A stretch of 31,796 bases of DNA from an uncultured Bacteroidaceae bacterium (GTDB lineage: Bacteria > Bacteroidota > Bacteroidia > Bacteroidales > Bacteroidaceae). The stretch is taken from positions 1-31,796 of the forward strand of contig CAJGDX010000015.1 of assembly GCA_904502185.1 (NCBI GenBank), given 5' to 3'. A program made the translations under genes and the position numbers. Of this stretch, positions 1-7,483 are shown in pieces; the first letter of the stretch is position 1, and every line of letters begins with the position of its first letter. Under the pieces are notes generated by a model. It was not told the DNA's origin, did not search any database, and saw only the letters and a list, made by a program, of their open reading frames with translations.

Positions 1-537
1 ACCTATTACCCAACTGTATGTCAATGGATCGAGGCTCTCTTCAGCACTTGTAAAGTCAAAATTGTTGAATCGTTGTCTGCTCATTGATGTGAACAGGAAT
101 TTTGCCTTCGGTCCTGTGAATACTCCCATTGTGTAGGGCTTGCTGTCTACGAACTTGTAACCGATGTATAACGGAACCTTAACCGAGTATGTGGTCAGTC
201 GGTATCTTGGTATTCCGGTGTCTACGCTTGGCACTGTCGGTGCATCGGTACGTTCGAAACTGAAGTTGTGCTTGTCAATGCTGAATATTCCCTCGGTCTG
301 TATGTAGGGGCGTCCCTTTGATAGCCTGAAGAATGTGCTGAATGTGTATCCTATGCGGGTGTTAAGACTCTTGTTGTTGTAGTTGTAACCTTCCAGGTTA
401 AAGGCTGTCTGTTGGTATGTGCTGGCCTGAACACCGGCTTTGAAGCCGGTGGAAAATTCGAATTTTTCTTGTGCCATCAGTGTCAATGGCGCAAGCAGCA
501 TAAGTATGAAAAGTATTGCAATATTTTCTCTTTTCAT
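1..537 (-). CDS. Outer-membrane beta-barrel protein (PorT-like), 3' end outside window
   Basis: The first 179 codons are visible and the gene runs off the left edge. The ATG is at 537-535. The start has a hydrophobic signal peptide ending near LTLMAQ, followed by alternating polar/aromatic strands (for example FEFSTGFKAGVQAST and YSVKVPLYIGYKF) typical of small outer-membrane barrels of the PorT/OmpW-like type in Bacteroidota. The start codon shares one base with the TAA stop of the preceding flavin reductase gene (TAATG), so translation is probably coupled. It is the last visible gene of the pyrB-pyrI operon. The function is unknown. The family call rests on overall pattern only, and the C-terminal half cannot be checked. 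Confidence 0.7.
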   Translation of the reverse strand, partial: MKRENIAILFILMLLAPLTLMAQEKFEFSTGFKAGVQASTYQQTAFNLEGYNYNNKSLNTRIGYTFSTFFRLSKGRPYIQTEGIFSIDKHNFSFERTDAPTVPSVDTGIPRYRLTTYSVKVPLYIGYKFVDSKPYTMGVFTGPKAKFLFTSMSRQRFNNFDFTSAEESLDPLTYSWVIG

Positions 538-1100
538 TATTTCTTTTTTACACTCCAACCGAATTTGCCGATGAATTCTCCTGTGTGGAAGTATTTTCCG
601 TGTACATAGACCAACGGGTCGGCGGCAGCCAGATTCCATTCACCTGTCTCTTCGTTAAGGAATTTGTCGTCAGCTTGCACGTTCAGCACCTCGGCAAGGA
701 ACATGTCGTGTGTGCCCAGTGGAATTATTTGTTTGACCTTGCACTCTATGCTCAGCGGCGACTCTGCAATGATGGGGGCTTTGATTTTTACCGAAGGTGC
801 ATAGGTCAGCCCTGTCACTTTTGCCTTGTCGTAATCCTTGCCTGAACGTACTCCGCACCAGTCAGTGGCTTTAGCCATCTCTGCGGTGGTCAGGTTTATG
901 ACAAACTCGCCGGTACGGCTGATAATGGGGTAGGAGTGACGCTCGGGACGTACCGATATATAGCACATTGCAGGGTTAGTGCATGCTGTGCCTACCCACG
1001 ATACGGTGAACATGTTGTAATTCTCAGGCGCATCGCCGCAGCTTATAAGCACTGCGGGCAGGGGGTATATCATTGTCCCCGGCTTCCAGTTTATTTTCAT
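537..1100 (-). CDS. Flavin reductase-like, FMN-binding split-barrel protein
   Basis: This 187-residue protein matches the length and pattern of the flavin reductase-like domain. It begins MKINWKPGTMIYPLP and has the core segment SVRPERHSYPII around residues 50-60, then GEFVINL, a layout shared by FMN-binding NAD(P)H:flavin oxidoreductases and related flavoproteins. It has no signal peptide, so it should be cytoplasmic. The ATG overlaps the end of pyrI by four bases (ATGA), and its stop overlaps the next start by one base, so it sits inside a tightly coupled operon. Its substrate cannot be deduced, and a link to pyrimidine synthesis is suggested only by the operon. Confidence 0.8.
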   Translation of the reverse strand: MKINWKPGTMIYPLPAVLISCGDAPENYNMFTVSWVGTACTNPAMCYISVRPERHSYPIISRTGEFVINLTTAEMAKATDWCGVRSGKDYDKAKVTGLTYAPSVKIKAPIIAESPLSIECKVKQIIPLGTHDMFLAEVLNVQADDKFLNEETGEWNLAAADPLVYVHGKYFHTGEFIGKFGWSVKKK

Positions 1101-1558
1101 AACAACGTGATATTCTCAATGTTTGTTTCCTTTTCGCAGTAATGACATTTGATGGTCTTTTTCTCTTTGTCGGTAAGATGGAAAAGGGTTTTCATCGGTT
1201 CGTTGTTGGTTACGCATTTGGGGTTGGGGCATTTTACATGACCATATATGTCATCCGGCATTTTTACCTCACGTTTTTCCACTACCTGATAATCACGTAT
1301 GGTGTTAAGCACCGCATTGGGGGCTACAAGCGATATGCGGTTAACTTCGTCGTCTGTGAAGAATTTGTCGGCAACCTTTATCAGGCCTTTTGTGCCTAAT
1401 TTGCGACTTTTGAGGTTGTAGCCTATTGTGACGTTTGTAGTCATTGAGGGGATGTCCAGCAGATTGACTACTGCGAACAGTTTGTCTGCCGGTATATGGT
1501 CTATCACGGTGCCGTTGCAAAGAGCGGATACCTGCAATGCTTCTTTGTTGGTATTCAT
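1097..1558 (-). CDS. pyrI: Aspartate carbamoyltransferase regulatory chain PyrI
   Basis: This 153-residue protein is the usual size for PyrI. It contains the allosteric nucleotide-binding domain (KEALQVSALCNGTVIDHIPA, then the LDIPSMTTNVTIGYNL region) and a C-terminal zinc domain with four cysteines at residues 110, 115, 138 and 141 (KCPNPKC and CHYC). In known enzymes it binds ATP or CTP and modulates the PyrB catalytic trimers in the first committed step of pyrimidine synthesis. It lies 16 bases downstream of pyrB and overlaps the following flavin reductase gene by four bases. All zinc ligands are present, so a functional holoenzyme is expected. Confidence 0.96.
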   Translation of the reverse strand: MNTNKEALQVSALCNGTVIDHIPADKLFAVVNLLDIPSMTTNVTIGYNLKSRKLGTKGLIKVADKFFTDDEVNRISLVAPNAVLNTIRDYQVVEKREVKMPDDIYGHVKCPNPKCVTNNEPMKTLFHLTDKEKKTIKCHYCEKETNIENITLL

Positions 1559-1574
1559 GGCTGGTGGTGTTGAA

Positions 1575-2492
1575 TTATTTTACTTCTATGTTGAGTACGT
1601 CGCAGATGAGTGCCTCGCGGACATAAAGTCCGTTCTGTGCCTGCTGGAAATAGTATGCCTTGGGGTTGCTGTCAACGTCGTAGGCAATTTCGTTAATGCG
1701 GGGCAGGGGATGCAGGATGCGCAGGTTGGGTTTGCTGTTTGTCAGCATGGAATTTGTCAGTCGGTAGCAATTCTTCACCTTTTCGTATTCCATAATGTCG
1801 TTGAAGCGCTCGCGTTGTACACGTGTCATGTAAAGAATATCTGCCTGAGCTATAATCTCTTCGTTGAATTCAGTTGTTTCGGTGAAGGGAATGTTGTTCT
1901 GACGGCAAAATTCTCTGTACTCCTCGGGCATGTGAAGCTCCTCGGGTGAGATGAAATGGAATGTGGGGTTGAAATGTCTCATGGCAAACAGCAACGAGTG
2001 TACGGTGCGTCCGTATTTGAGGTCGCCCACCAGGTGTATGTGAAGGTTCTCCAATGTGCCTTGAGTCTTCAGAATCGAGTACAGGTCGAGCATTGTCTGC
2101 GAAGGATGCTGGTTGGCTCCATCGCCGGCATTGATGACGGGGCAGGGTGACAACTCACTGGCATAGCGTGCTGCGCCTTCAAGATGGTGGCGCATGACTA
2201 TCAGGTCGGCATAATTGGCTACCATCATTATGGTGTCTTTCAGTGTCTCGCCTTTGCTGGCCGAACTGGTGGTTGCGTCGCTGAAGCCTATGACGCGTGC
2301 GCCCAATCTGTTGGCGGCAGTCTCGAAACTGAGACGTGTGCGCGTTGAAGGTTCAAAGAACAACGAGCCTATTACTTTGTCGGCAAGAAGCCTGCGGTTG
2401 GGGTTTTCTTCAAACTTGCGTGCCATCTCCAACAGTGAAAGGATTTTTTCACGCGACAGGTCGTTGATGGATACTAAACTTCTGTTTTTCAT
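1575..2492 (-). CDS. pyrB: Aspartate carbamoyltransferase catalytic chain PyrB
   Basis: This 305-residue enzyme condenses carbamoyl phosphate with aspartate in de novo pyrimidine synthesis. The carbamoyl-phosphate loop FFEPSTRTR is at residues 45-53. HPSQTMLDLYS and the C-terminal HPLPRINEI motif are intact. I chose the ATG at 2492-2490, which gives MKNRSLVSIND, because it matches the usual PyrB start and is preceded on the coding strand by a purine-rich run (AAAAAAAGGAATCTC). A longer reading to 2582 would add 30 atypical residues and overlap the promoter. It is the first gene of the operon pyrB-pyrI-flavin reductase-barrel protein and is divergent from the penicillin-binding protein gene. 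Confidence 0.97.
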   Translation of the reverse strand: MKNRSLVSINDLSREKILSLLEMARKFEENPNRRLLADKVIGSLFFEPSTRTRLSFETAANRLGARVIGFSDATTSSASKGETLKDTIMMVANYADLIVMRHHLEGAARYASELSPCPVINAGDGANQHPSQTMLDLYSILKTQGTLENLHIHLVGDLKYGRTVHSLLFAMRHFNPTFHFISPEELHMPEEYREFCRQNNIPFTETTEFNEEIIAQADILYMTRVQRERFNDIMEYEKVKNCYRLTNSMLTNSKPNLRILHPLPRINEIAYDVDSNPKAYYFQQAQNGLYVREALICDVLNIEVK

Positions 2493-2579
2493 GAGATTCC
2501 TTTTTTTATCCCTTTGGTGAAAATTGTAGTTCGTGCAAACGTGCTGCCTTGTCGGTTGCCCGTCTGCCTCTATTCTTTG

Positions 2580-2587
2580 CAAACTTA
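2580..2587 (-). promoter_or_regulatory. Bacteroidota -7 promoter element for pyrB
   Basis: The minus strand reads TAAGTTTG, which matches TAnnTTTG. It lies about 88 bases before the pyrB ATG, leaving a leader of about 80 bases. I do not see a clear TTTG at the -33 position, so this is moderate evidence. Confidence 0.5.
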
Positions 2588-2696
2588 CATAAAATTTTCT
2601 TTTCTAGCACCTCTTTCGATGAATTTTAAACACTCTTTTATAAAAACTCTCATTCTCAAATTCCATTATTATATGTGCAAATTGAATTTTTTGCTG

Positions 2697-2704
2697 TATC
2701 TTTG
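2697..2704 (+). promoter_or_regulatory. Bacteroidota -7 promoter element for the PBP1A gene
   Basis: TATCTTTG is a perfect TAnnTTTG match, 67 bases upstream of the ATG at 2771. The -33 region is not well conserved. The expected transcript start is near 2711, giving a leader of about 60 bases. Confidence 0.6.
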
Positions 2705-2770
2705 CTTCGCAAAATAGGCAATCGTGGTTGCTGTTGCATTTTAGGTACCTTTTACATTGACAAATTTCGT

Positions 2771-5095
2771 ATGATTAAGAAAATATTTATAGCCCTTTGG
2801 GTGCTGTTGCTGGGCGTAATTTTGAGTGTTGCGCTGCTGTTCTTTTCCATCTCTAAGGGTTGGGTAGGTTATCTCCCCGAAATGGAGGAACTTGAAAATC
2901 CGTCGTATAAGTTCGCTTCTCAGATTATTTCAGCAGACGGAAAAACACTCGGTACCTGGTCGTACAGCAAGGAGAACAGAATAAATGTCACTTACGAAGA
3001 GATTTCTCCCAATCTGGTGAAGGCTTTGATTGCCACAGAGGACGTGCGTTTCTCACAACACTCGGGAATAGACTTGCGTGCATTGCTTCGCGCAATAGTC
3101 AAACGCGGTATCATGATGCAGAAGAATGCCGGCGGTGGCAGTACCATCACTCAGCAGTTGGCAAAGCTGCTCTATTCTGAAGTTTCAGGCAGTCAGCTCG
3201 AACGTCTATATCAGAAACCTATAGAGTGGGTTATTGCTGTCAAACTGGAGCGCTACTATACAAAAGAGGAGATACTTACAATGTATCTTAACAAGTATGA
3301 CTTTGGATACAATGCTGTTGGTATCAAGAGTGCAGCCAATGTCTACTTCGGCAAACTTCCCAAAGATCTGACTGTGGAAGAGGCTGCAATGCTTGTTGGC
3401 ATGTGCAAAAACTCTTCGCTCTACAACCCTCGCCGTCGTCCCGAACTTACCAAAGAGCGTCGCAACGTGGTTATAGGTCAGATGGTCAAGGCTGGTTATC
3501 TCAGCGAGGAGCAGGGTGCGGAATACAAGAAATCCGAAATGGTGCTTGATTTCCACTCCGCTGACCACAAGGCGGGTATCGCTACCTATTTCCGCGAATA
3601 TCTGCGCAGTGTGATAACAGCGAAAAAGCCCGAGAAGAAAAACTATCGTGGATGGCAGATGCAGAAATATTACGAGGATTCGCTCGACTGGGAGACAAAT
3701 CCTTTGTTCGGATGGTGCAATAAAAATGAGAAGAGCGATGGCACCAACTACAATGTCTACACCGATGGCTTGAAGATATATACTACCATCGATTCACGTA
3801 TGCAGACCTATCTCGAAGAGGCTGTCAAAGAGCATGTGACAGAGTATCTTCAGCCCCGTTTCTTCAAAGCCAAGAAGGGAAAGAAGACCGCACCTTACAC
3901 TAATGAACTCAGTGTAGAGGAGGTTCGTGCAATTATGAATCGTGCCATGAAGCAGAGCGACAGATATCGCACAATGAAGAAGGCGGGTGTCAGCGAAGAG
4001 GATATTGTCAAGGCTTTCAATACTCCTTGCGATATGCAGGTGTTCAGCTACAATGGCATGATTGACACCATTATGACCCCGATGGACTCACTCAAATATT
4101 ACAAATACTTCCTGCGTACCGGAGTAATGTCTATGGACCCCCATAGCGGTGAGGTGAAGGCATACGTCGGAGGTCCCAACTTCTGGTATTTCAAGTATGA
4201 CATGGCTATGGTTGGTCGTCGTCAGGTGGGTTCTACCATAAAGCCTTATCTCTATTCATTGGCAATGGAGAATGGTTTTACACCTTGTGACCAGACACGC
4301 AATGTGCCTCAGACACTTGTGACCGAAGATGGCAAGGTGTGGAGTCCTAAAAATGCTTCAAAGGCGCGATATGGCGAGGTTGTCGACCTGAAATGGGGAT
4401 TGGCAAACTCAAACAACTGGATATCGGCCTACCTTATGAGCAAACTCAACCCCTATACATTCGTGAAACTGCTGCATGAATATGGCTTGCGTAACCGCGA
4501 CATAGAGCCTGTGCCTTCAATCTGTCTTGGCCCGAGCGAGGCTTCAGTCGGCGAAATGGTAAGTGCATATACTGCATTTGTCGGTAAGGGAATACGTACG
4601 GCTCCGCTTTTCGTTACACGCATCGAGGATAATCAGGGAAATACTGTTGCTACCTTTACAGCACAGAAAAATGAGGTAATCAGCGAAGAGAGTTCGTATA
4701 AGATGATTACCATGCTCCGCGCGGTTGTGAATGAGGGTACAGGCGGCCGTGTACGTCGTGTCTACAAAATAAATGCCGACATGGGCGCAAAGACCGGTAC
4801 CACACAGAATAACTCCGATGGTTGGTTTATGGGCTTCACCCCATCATTGGTAACAGGCTGCTGGGTAGGTGGAGAAGAGCGTGACATCCATTTCGATAAT
4901 ATGAGCGAAGGACAAGGAGCCTCAATGGCGTTGCCCATCTGGGGACTATATATGAGCAAGGTGTATGCCGACAAGACATTGCCTTACTCGCAAGAAGAGG
5001 TTTTTGATATTCCTGAGGATTTTGACCCTTGCGGCAGCAAGCAGACAGTAACCGAGGAGACAACAACCGGCGGATTTGATGACCTGTTCCAATAA
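2771..5095 (+). CDS. Bifunctional penicillin-binding protein 1A (class A PBP)
   Basis: This 774-residue protein polymerises and cross-links peptidoglycan outside the inner membrane. One N-terminal membrane anchor (about residues 5-27) is followed by a GT51 transglycosylase domain. That domain holds the catalytic Glu90 in ATEDVRFSQHSG and the GGSTITQQLAK motif at 122-132. The transpeptidase domain has STIK at 488-491 (acylated Ser488), SNN at 547-549 and KTGTT starting at 674, so both activities should be intact. A Lys-rich insert at about 284-400 separates the two domains. I chose the ATG at 2771 because it gives a short charged N-terminus directly before the anchor. kdsB follows 58 bases downstream on the same strand, so two envelope genes are adjacent. 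Confidence 0.95.
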   Translation: MIKKIFIALWVLLLGVILSVALLFFSISKGWVGYLPEMEELENPSYKFASQIISADGKTLGTWSYSKENRINVTYEEISPNLVKALIATEDVRFSQHSGIDLRALLRAIVKRGIMMQKNAGGGSTITQQLAKLLYSEVSGSQLERLYQKPIEWVIAVKLERYYTKEEILTMYLNKYDFGYNAVGIKSAANVYFGKLPKDLTVEEAAMLVGMCKNSSLYNPRRRPELTKERRNVVIGQMVKAGYLSEEQGAEYKKSEMVLDFHSADHKAGIATYFREYLRSVITAKKPEKKNYRGWQMQKYYEDSLDWETNPLFGWCNKNEKSDGTNYNVYTDGLKIYTTIDSRMQTYLEEAVKEHVTEYLQPRFFKAKKGKKTAPYTNELSVEEVRAIMNRAMKQSDRYRTMKKAGVSEEDIVKAFNTPCDMQVFSYNGMIDTIMTPMDSLKYYKYFLRTGVMSMDPHSGEVKAYVGGPNFWYFKYDMAMVGRRQVGSTIKPYLYSLAMENGFTPCDQTRNVPQTLVTEDGKVWSPKNASKARYGEVVDLKWGLANSNNWISAYLMSKLNPYTFVKLLHEYGLRNRDIEPVPSICLGPSEASVGEMVSAYTAFVGKGIRTAPLFVTRIEDNQGNTVATFTAQKNEVISEESSYKMITMLRAVVNEGTGGRVRRVYKINADMGAKTGTTQNNSDGWFMGFTPSLVTGCWVGGEERDIHFDNMSEGQGASMALPIWGLYMSKVYADKTLPYSQEEVFDIPEDFDPCGSKQTVTEETTTGGFDDLFQ

Positions 5096-5153
5096 TGCCC
5101 AGGTTTAATTTTCCGCAACGTTAACCTATTTATAACAGTTAGAAAAGAAGAAA

Positions 5154-5921
5154 ATGAAGTTTGTTGGAATTATTCCGGCGCGATACGCCTCTACACGCTT
5201 CCCTGCAAAAGTGTTGGCAATGCTCAATGGCAAGCCTGTTATCCAGCGTGTTTATGAACAGGTGAAAGATTGTTTCGACGACCTGTATGTGGCGACAGAT
5301 GACAGTCGTATAGCAGATGTTGTGCGCTCGTTCGGTGGCAAGGTGGTTATGACTTCCGAAAATTGCAAAAACGGTACCGAGCGCTGCTATGATGCTTGCT
5401 GTAATCTTGATATCGAATGTGATGTTGTTGTAAATGTTCAGGGTGACGAACCCTTTATACAGCAGAAACAGATTGAATCGTTGATGGCTTGCTTCAACGA
5501 CGAACGTACAGATATAGCAACACTTGTAAAACCTTTTGAGGCTGCCGATGGATGGGAAAAATTGAGTAATCCCAATTCTCCCAAGGTGGTACTCAACGAT
5601 AATGGTTTTGCGATGTACTTCAGTCGTTCGGTAGTTCCCTATTTGCGAGGAATAGAGCAGGAGGAGTGGCTGAACAACCATACGTTCTACAAACATTTGG
5701 GTGTTTATGCCTATCGTTTGGATGTGCTTAAGCAGATTACCTCGTTGACACAGACTCCGCTTGAAAAGATGGAGAGCCTCGAACAGTTGCGTTGGCTTGA
5801 GCATGGCTACAAGATAAAGGTTGGTGTTACCGACATTGAAACAGTGGGAATAGATACTCCCGAGGATCTTGAACGTGCCAAGGAGTTTGCTGCTTCGATA
5901 GGATTGCGTTGGGATGAATAA
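5154..5921 (+). CDS. kdsB: 3-deoxy-manno-octulosonate cytidylyltransferase (CMP-KDO synthetase)
   Basis: This 255-residue enzyme activates KDO with CTP for lipopolysaccharide inner-core assembly. It begins with the nucleotide-binding signature IIPARYASTRFPAKVLAML at residues 6-24. VNVQGDEPFI and the HLGVYAYR and GIDTPEDLERA segments are typical of KdsB. The length is close to the usual 245-250 residues. It follows the PBP1A gene after 58 bases and precedes the M16-like gene by 66 bases, so all three may be co-transcribed. A second KDO gene, kdsD, is in the window at 28420-29367 but in a separate minus-strand operon. Confidence 0.96.
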   Translation: MKFVGIIPARYASTRFPAKVLAMLNGKPVIQRVYEQVKDCFDDLYVATDDSRIADVVRSFGGKVVMTSENCKNGTERCYDACCNLDIECDVVVNVQGDEPFIQQKQIESLMACFNDERTDIATLVKPFEAADGWEKLSNPNSPKVVLNDNGFAMYFSRSVVPYLRGIEQEEWLNNHTFYKHLGVYAYRLDVLKQITSLTQTPLEKMESLEQLRWLEHGYKIKVGVTDIETVGIDTPEDLERAKEFAASIGLRWDE

Positions 5922-5987
5922 CCAATCGCACCTTTTGATGTTGTATGTATCATTGACGATTTATAATCAGCCATAATAGAGACAGAG

Positions 5988-7259
5988 ATGAGTGCCGGAA
6001 TTCCCGAAATCAGAGCAATGGAAATGGAGGACGTAAAGCTGCCTGTAAAGGTGCAGCTTCCTAATGGTGTGCCTCTTTTCCTCATAAACGAAGGTGTCAG
6101 GGATGTAGTAAGGCTCGACCTGCTTTTCTCCGGTGGCTATGCAGTGCAGAATCAGCCATTGCAGGCACTCTTTACAAATAGAATGTTGCGTGAGGGGTGT
6201 TCGGCTATGGGCGCGACAGCATTTTCGCGCAGCATCGATTCGTGCGGTGCATGGATTGAGACATATTCTACCCAGGAGTGCAACCATGTAACTCTCTATT
6301 CGCTGAAACGCCACATTGGCAAATTGCTGAAGATTATTTCGGATGCGGTGAAGAGTCCTGCGTTCTCTGAGAGACGTCTGAATGTTGTTCGTGCAGCCAA
6401 TAAATCTCATTTTCAGGTCAATAGCTGCAAGGTGGATGTTGTAGCGCAGCGTCATTTCGAAAAGTCATTGTGGGGCGCGGAACACAAATTTGGCAGATTG
6501 GTTACAGTAGAGGATTATGATGCTATAACCGTCGAATCGCTTCGTGAATATTATGCGCGTGTCTATGGAGCGTGCAACTGCTCAATATTTCTATCCGGCA
6601 ATATTGACGATGCAATAGTTCAAACTGTTACAAACTATTTTGGCGAAGAGCAGTGGGGTGCTTCAACTCCGGTGAAGATAGATGATGTGCCACCTGTCGG
6701 TTCTGCTTGCGGACGTGTCGATGTGAAGGTGAATGACACAATGCAGAGTACAGTCAAGATTGGTTCGATGACATTGGATACTTCGCATCCCGACTTTCAG
6801 ACTCTTAAATATATGACCGTGCTTCTAGGTGGATTTTTTGGCAGTCGTCTGATGACGAATATTCGCGAACGAAACGGATATACCTATCACATAGAAGCAG
6901 ATATTTCGGCTTTTGGCAAACGTAATGCACTTGTTGTAACTTCTGAAACATCAAACGAGTATGTATCTCCTCTTATCGCAGAGGTCTACAATGAATTCTC
7001 CCGTTTGCAGAATGAACCCGTTTCGCTGAAAGAGATGGAAAAACTGCGCAACTGTACACTGGGTGAACTTTGCAGGGAGTATGAGGGTGTCATTGCTAAG
7101 GCCGATATATTTATAAACACCTACCTTTCGGGCGAACCGTTTGAGAGTGTAAATAAATATCTGAATGTTGTCCGTACGGCTACTCCCGAGGATTTTATGC
7201 GTATGGCACAGGCTCATCTCTCTCCCGAAAAGATGATTGAGATTGTCGCAGGTGCCTGA
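5988..7259 (+). CDS. M16 (insulinase-family) protein lacking the HxxEH zinc motif
   Basis: This 423-residue protein has the two-lobe arrangement of M16B peptidases. The N-terminal lobe covers about residues 20-200, where the zinc motif HxxEH is expected just before a REGCSAMGATAFS-type strand. The sequence there reads LFTNRMLREG, with no HxxEH, so metal binding is not expected. The C-terminal lobe keeps the Arg/Tyr pair region NIRERNGYTYHIEAD that M16 partners use to bind substrate. Such inactive subunits normally pair with a catalytic subunit, but no partner gene is adjacent. It has no signal peptide. The start at 5988 is the first ATG, and internal ATGs at codons 11 and 13 are possible. It lies downstream of kdsB. 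Confidence 0.85.
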   Translation: MSAGIPEIRAMEMEDVKLPVKVQLPNGVPLFLINEGVRDVVRLDLLFSGGYAVQNQPLQALFTNRMLREGCSAMGATAFSRSIDSCGAWIETYSTQECNHVTLYSLKRHIGKLLKIISDAVKSPAFSERRLNVVRAANKSHFQVNSCKVDVVAQRHFEKSLWGAEHKFGRLVTVEDYDAITVESLREYYARVYGACNCSIFLSGNIDDAIVQTVTNYFGEEQWGASTPVKIDDVPPVGSACGRVDVKVNDTMQSTVKIGSMTLDTSHPDFQTLKYMTVLLGGFFGSRLMTNIRERNGYTYHIEADISAFGKRNALVVTSETSNEYVSPLIAEVYNEFSRLQNEPVSLKEMEKLRNCTLGELCREYEGVIAKADIFINTYLSGEPFESVNKYLNVVRTATPEDFMRMAQAHLSPEKMIEIVAGA

Positions 7260-7330
7260 CTTCTGCTTCTTGCCGTAAAATGGTATTAGGCCTTAACGTT
7301 GGCTTTATTGGGGAAGCTTAACATAATTCT

Positions 7331-7362
7331 TTTGTTGATTCCGAACTTTATCACTATCTTTG
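7331..7362 (+). promoter_or_regulatory. Bacteroidota promoter for the MORN-repeat gene
   Basis: TTTG at 7331-7334 and TATCTTTG at 7355-7362 are separated by 20 bases. This matches the Bacteroidota consensus TTTG-N19-21-TAnnTTTG. The expected start is near 7369, giving a leader of about 115 bases before the ATG at 7484. Confidence 0.75.
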
Positions 7363-7375
7363 TCCTAATTGACGG

Positions 7376-7430
7376 AAATATACCGAATCCGCTGTAAAAA
7401 ACAATGTTCGCGTCTGTGTTCGGTATATTT
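7376..7430 (+). repeat. 12-bp perfect inverted repeat in the leader of the MORN gene
   Basis: AAATATACCGAA at 7376-7387 is the exact reverse complement of TTCGGTATATTT at 7419-7430. The two arms flank 31 bases. The pair lies inside the predicted 5' leader, just after the expected transcript start. It could be a dimeric regulator site or an mRNA hairpin. It is not followed by a T tract, so it is not a typical terminator. Confidence 0.75.
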
Positions 7431-7483
7431 GTGCTTTGTAACTTGATTATATAATTCAGAATTTATAGAACCTTTCGAAATAG

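Noticed and set aside
5139..5804. Minus-strand reading of 221 codons opposite kdsB.
   Set aside because: It is antisense to a full-length conserved KdsB, with no supporting start or domain.
7280..7320. Possible hairpin around AACGTT downstream of the M16-like gene.
   Set aside because: Only a few pairs form and they rely on G-U pairs, and no T tract follows. It is too weak to call a terminator.
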